Part shown: positions 5,412-6,483 of the stretch, piece by piece | How positions within the stretch are numbered: the first letter of the stretch is position 1 | Layout: every line of letters begins with the position of its first letter | NCBI GenBank assembly: GCA_036159515.1 | Contig: JAYYEV010000067.1 | Span: forward strand, 1-6,483 | Length of the DNA stretch: 6,483 nucleotides | Reading direction: 5' to 3' | Origin: GCA-002727735 sp036159515 | GTDB lineage: Bacteria > Bacteroidota > Bacteroidia > Flavobacteriales_D > Parvicellaceae | The notes under the pieces: generated by a model | What the model was told of the DNA's origin: nothing | The model's input: the letters and a program-made list of their open reading frames with translations, nothing else | The model's database searches: none | Made by a program: the position numbers and the translations under genes

Positions 5412-6276
5412 CCTTATAGGTTTGTTGTTTTTGATTCTTAGTTGTAAGGATAATTATAAAGACAACTTGATCTTTATCAGTGAAAATTTTCCAGTTGAAT
5501 TTTTTCAAATAGCTGATTGCGAATTTTTAGATACAAACACTTTCTTAAATCTAAATATGGTTGCCAAATCAAAAACTCAAAAAATTATTTTTTCATCTGC
5601 ATTCCAAGGGTTAGAATCCACTAGTACGTTCTACTATGATTCATTATTAAATTCAAATCTTGCCACTCTGTTTGAAAATTTATGTGTAGGAGACAGTGTT
5701 TTTTTTAAGTTAAAAATGGAGAACTTTTACAGTGGTTTTTTTCAAGAAGATACTACATTACATGCAAAATCTGACATAGATTCATTACACATAAATTTGA
5801 AAGTAATATCTTCAAATGATGTTATTAGTCAAAATCAATTTGAAAACCAATTAACAAAAAGAGCAAAAGATAGAGAGCAATATGCAATACAAAAAATAAA
5901 GAATGAATGGGAAAATAAATTTTTGAATCTATTTTATTTTGAAAATCTTTTTGCAGTAAAAGTAGCTCAATATAGTGACGAACAAGTTGAAAAGCCTGAT
6001 TCATTAAACCAGTTCATTGCACTTAGTTATACCATTACTGACTTGGACGATAGATTGATTTATGAATCTAGTCCAAATTCATTAGAATATTACGATAAGT
6101 CTTTAAACAATCAGCTATTAGAAGGGTTTAGAATTTTAGTAAATGAATTTACTAAAGGGGATTCGATAGTGGCTATAATGCCATCAGAAATGGCTTTTGG
6201 AAGGAGAGGTTCATTTACGAATAAAATACCTCCATTTTGTCCGCTAAAAGTAAACTTAAAAATTGTTCAGAAGTGA
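5398..6276 (+). CDS. FKBP-type peptidyl-prolyl isomerase-like lipoprotein with two FKBP-like halves
   Basis: 292 residues. ATG 5398 overlaps the upstream gene by 14 bases. The lipoprotein signal is MLKRS, a hydrophobic core, and LILSC with the lipid cysteine at 16. The C-terminal half (about 195-292) is recognisably FKBP: QFIALSYTITDLDDRLIYESS, LLEGFRILVNEFTKGDSIVAIMPSEMAFG, and KIPPFCPLKVNLKIV. The N-terminal half (about 30-138) repeats the order of elements in degraded form: FLNLNMVAKSK, FYYDSLLNS, TLFENLCVGDSVFFKL, and DSLHINLKVISS. A charged helix (about 145-178) links the halves. The active-site tyrosine is phenylalanine in the C-terminal copy (MAFG, F267), and the first copy lacks the motif. 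It shares KIPPxxPL with the GldI-like neighbour, suggesting paralogy. A periplasmic folding helper for secreted or outer-membrane proteins is likely; catalysis is uncertain. Confidence 0.85.
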   Translation: MLKRSLIGLLFLILSCKDNYKDNLIFISENFPVEFFQIADCEFLDTNTFLNLNMVAKSKTQKIIFSSAFQGLESTSTFYYDSLLNSNLATLFENLCVGDSVFFKLKMENFYSGFFQEDTTLHAKSDIDSLHINLKVISSNDVISQNQFENQLTKRAKDREQYAIQKIKNEWENKFLNLFYFENLFAVKVAQYSDEQVEKPDSLNQFIALSYTITDLDDRLIYESSPNSLEYYDKSLNNQLLEGFRILVNEFTKGDSIVAIMPSEMAFGRRGSFTNKIPPFCPLKVNLKIVQK

Positions 6277-6483
6277 TCGAAATCAAATTCGTCTATTTCA
6301 ACGAAGTTAAGTTCTACATCTAAATTAGAAGATATAAGTACACCTTCATCCTTCAAATCGGGATCTTCTTTTTCATAATGCCAGTTCAAATTGACTTTAT
6401 GACCATCTTTAATTAGTGATTCTGCGATTTTTAATACTTCAAATATCATCTTAGATGAAGTGGTGTTGAAATACTCCAGTTTA
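6267..6483 (-). CDS. SiaC-family (DUF1987) regulatory phosphoprotein, C-terminal part, 5' end beyond window
   Basis: Minus-strand gene entering from the right edge and ending at TGA (plus-strand TCA, 6267-6269). The frame stays open through 6482, so the ATG at 6449 is internal and not the start. The visible 71 residues begin KLEYFNTTSSKMIFEVLK, then KDGHKVNLNWHYEKEDPDLKDEG and ELNFVEIDEFDFDHF. LEYFNT-S-SK and the NWxYE-EDxD pattern are hallmarks of DUF1987/SiaC. In Pseudomonas aeruginosa SiaC is phosphorylated on a threonine in this YFNT segment by the kinase SiaB and dephosphorylated by SiaD's partner system, controlling diguanylate cyclase output. In Bacteroidota the partners are less clear, and none are in the window. 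Family length is about 125 residues, so roughly 50-55 are missing. The last 10 bases overlap the convergent FKBP gene. Confidence 0.88.
   Translation of the reverse strand, partial: KLEYFNTTSSKMIFEVLKIAESLIKDGHKVNLNWHYEKEDPDLKDEGVLISSNLDVELNFVEIDEFDFDHF

Noticed and set aside
6267..6449. A free-standing 60-residue minus-strand gene from ATG 6449
   Set aside because: The frame continues upstream to the window edge with the family-typical KLEYFNTTSSK, so this is the C-terminal part of a longer SiaC-family gene.
1..6483. CRISPR, insertion sequence, toxin-antitoxin, phage or defence system
   Set aside because: No spaced direct repeats, transposase motifs, terminal inverted repeats, tRNA-like structures or defence-family domains were seen; composition is uniform throughout.

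Overview
The window looks like ordinary chromosomal DNA of a Bacteroidota bacterium, most likely of the order Flavobacteriales. The sequence is AT-rich, and the -7-like boxes match the Bacteroidota consensus TAnnTTTG. No clear Shine-Dalgarno sequences precede the genes. A run of nrnA, a GldI-like lipoprotein and a second FKBP-type lipoprotein is a gene order I associate with gliding/type IX-secreting Flavobacteriia (from memory, not checked). No mobile element, CRISPR array, tRNA or rRNA is visible.

Layout, left to right. (1) The 3' part of accD (acetyl-CoA carboxylase beta subunit) runs off the left edge and overlaps by one base a small predicted membrane protein of the type I recall as DUF6992. 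(2) A 137-base intergenic region holds a small hairpin that may be a terminator. It also holds a TAnnTTTG box overlapped by a 6-bp-arm inverted repeat. (3) A two-gene unit follows: a six-helix membrane protein and a PF13601-type winged-helix regulator, joined by an ATGA overlap. The inverted repeat in front of it is a natural candidate for autoregulation. (4) A second pair of uncharacterised envelope proteins, a 299-residue lipoprotein and a 203-residue secreted protein, ends in a textbook Rho-independent terminator. (5) That terminator almost touches the start of a tightly overlapping three-gene operon: nrnA-like DHH/DHHA1 phosphoesterase, GldI-like FKBP lipoprotein and two-domain FKBP-like lipoprotein. 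The middle gene must start at TTG. (6) On the minus strand, the C-terminal half of a SiaC-family (DUF1987) regulatory phosphoprotein enters from the right edge. It overlaps the last FKBP gene tail-to-tail by 10 bases.

Functionally the window mixes core metabolism (fatty-acid synthesis, nano-RNA/pAp turnover) with envelope biogenesis (lipoproteins with prolyl-isomerase-like folds, likely periplasmic). It also has two regulatory elements: a one-component winged-helix switch and a partner-switching phosphoprotein. I see no clearly novel multi-gene system. The points most worth a second look are the operator-like repeat, the terminator abutting nrnA, the substituted FKBP active sites and the uncharacterised lipoprotein/secreted pair.
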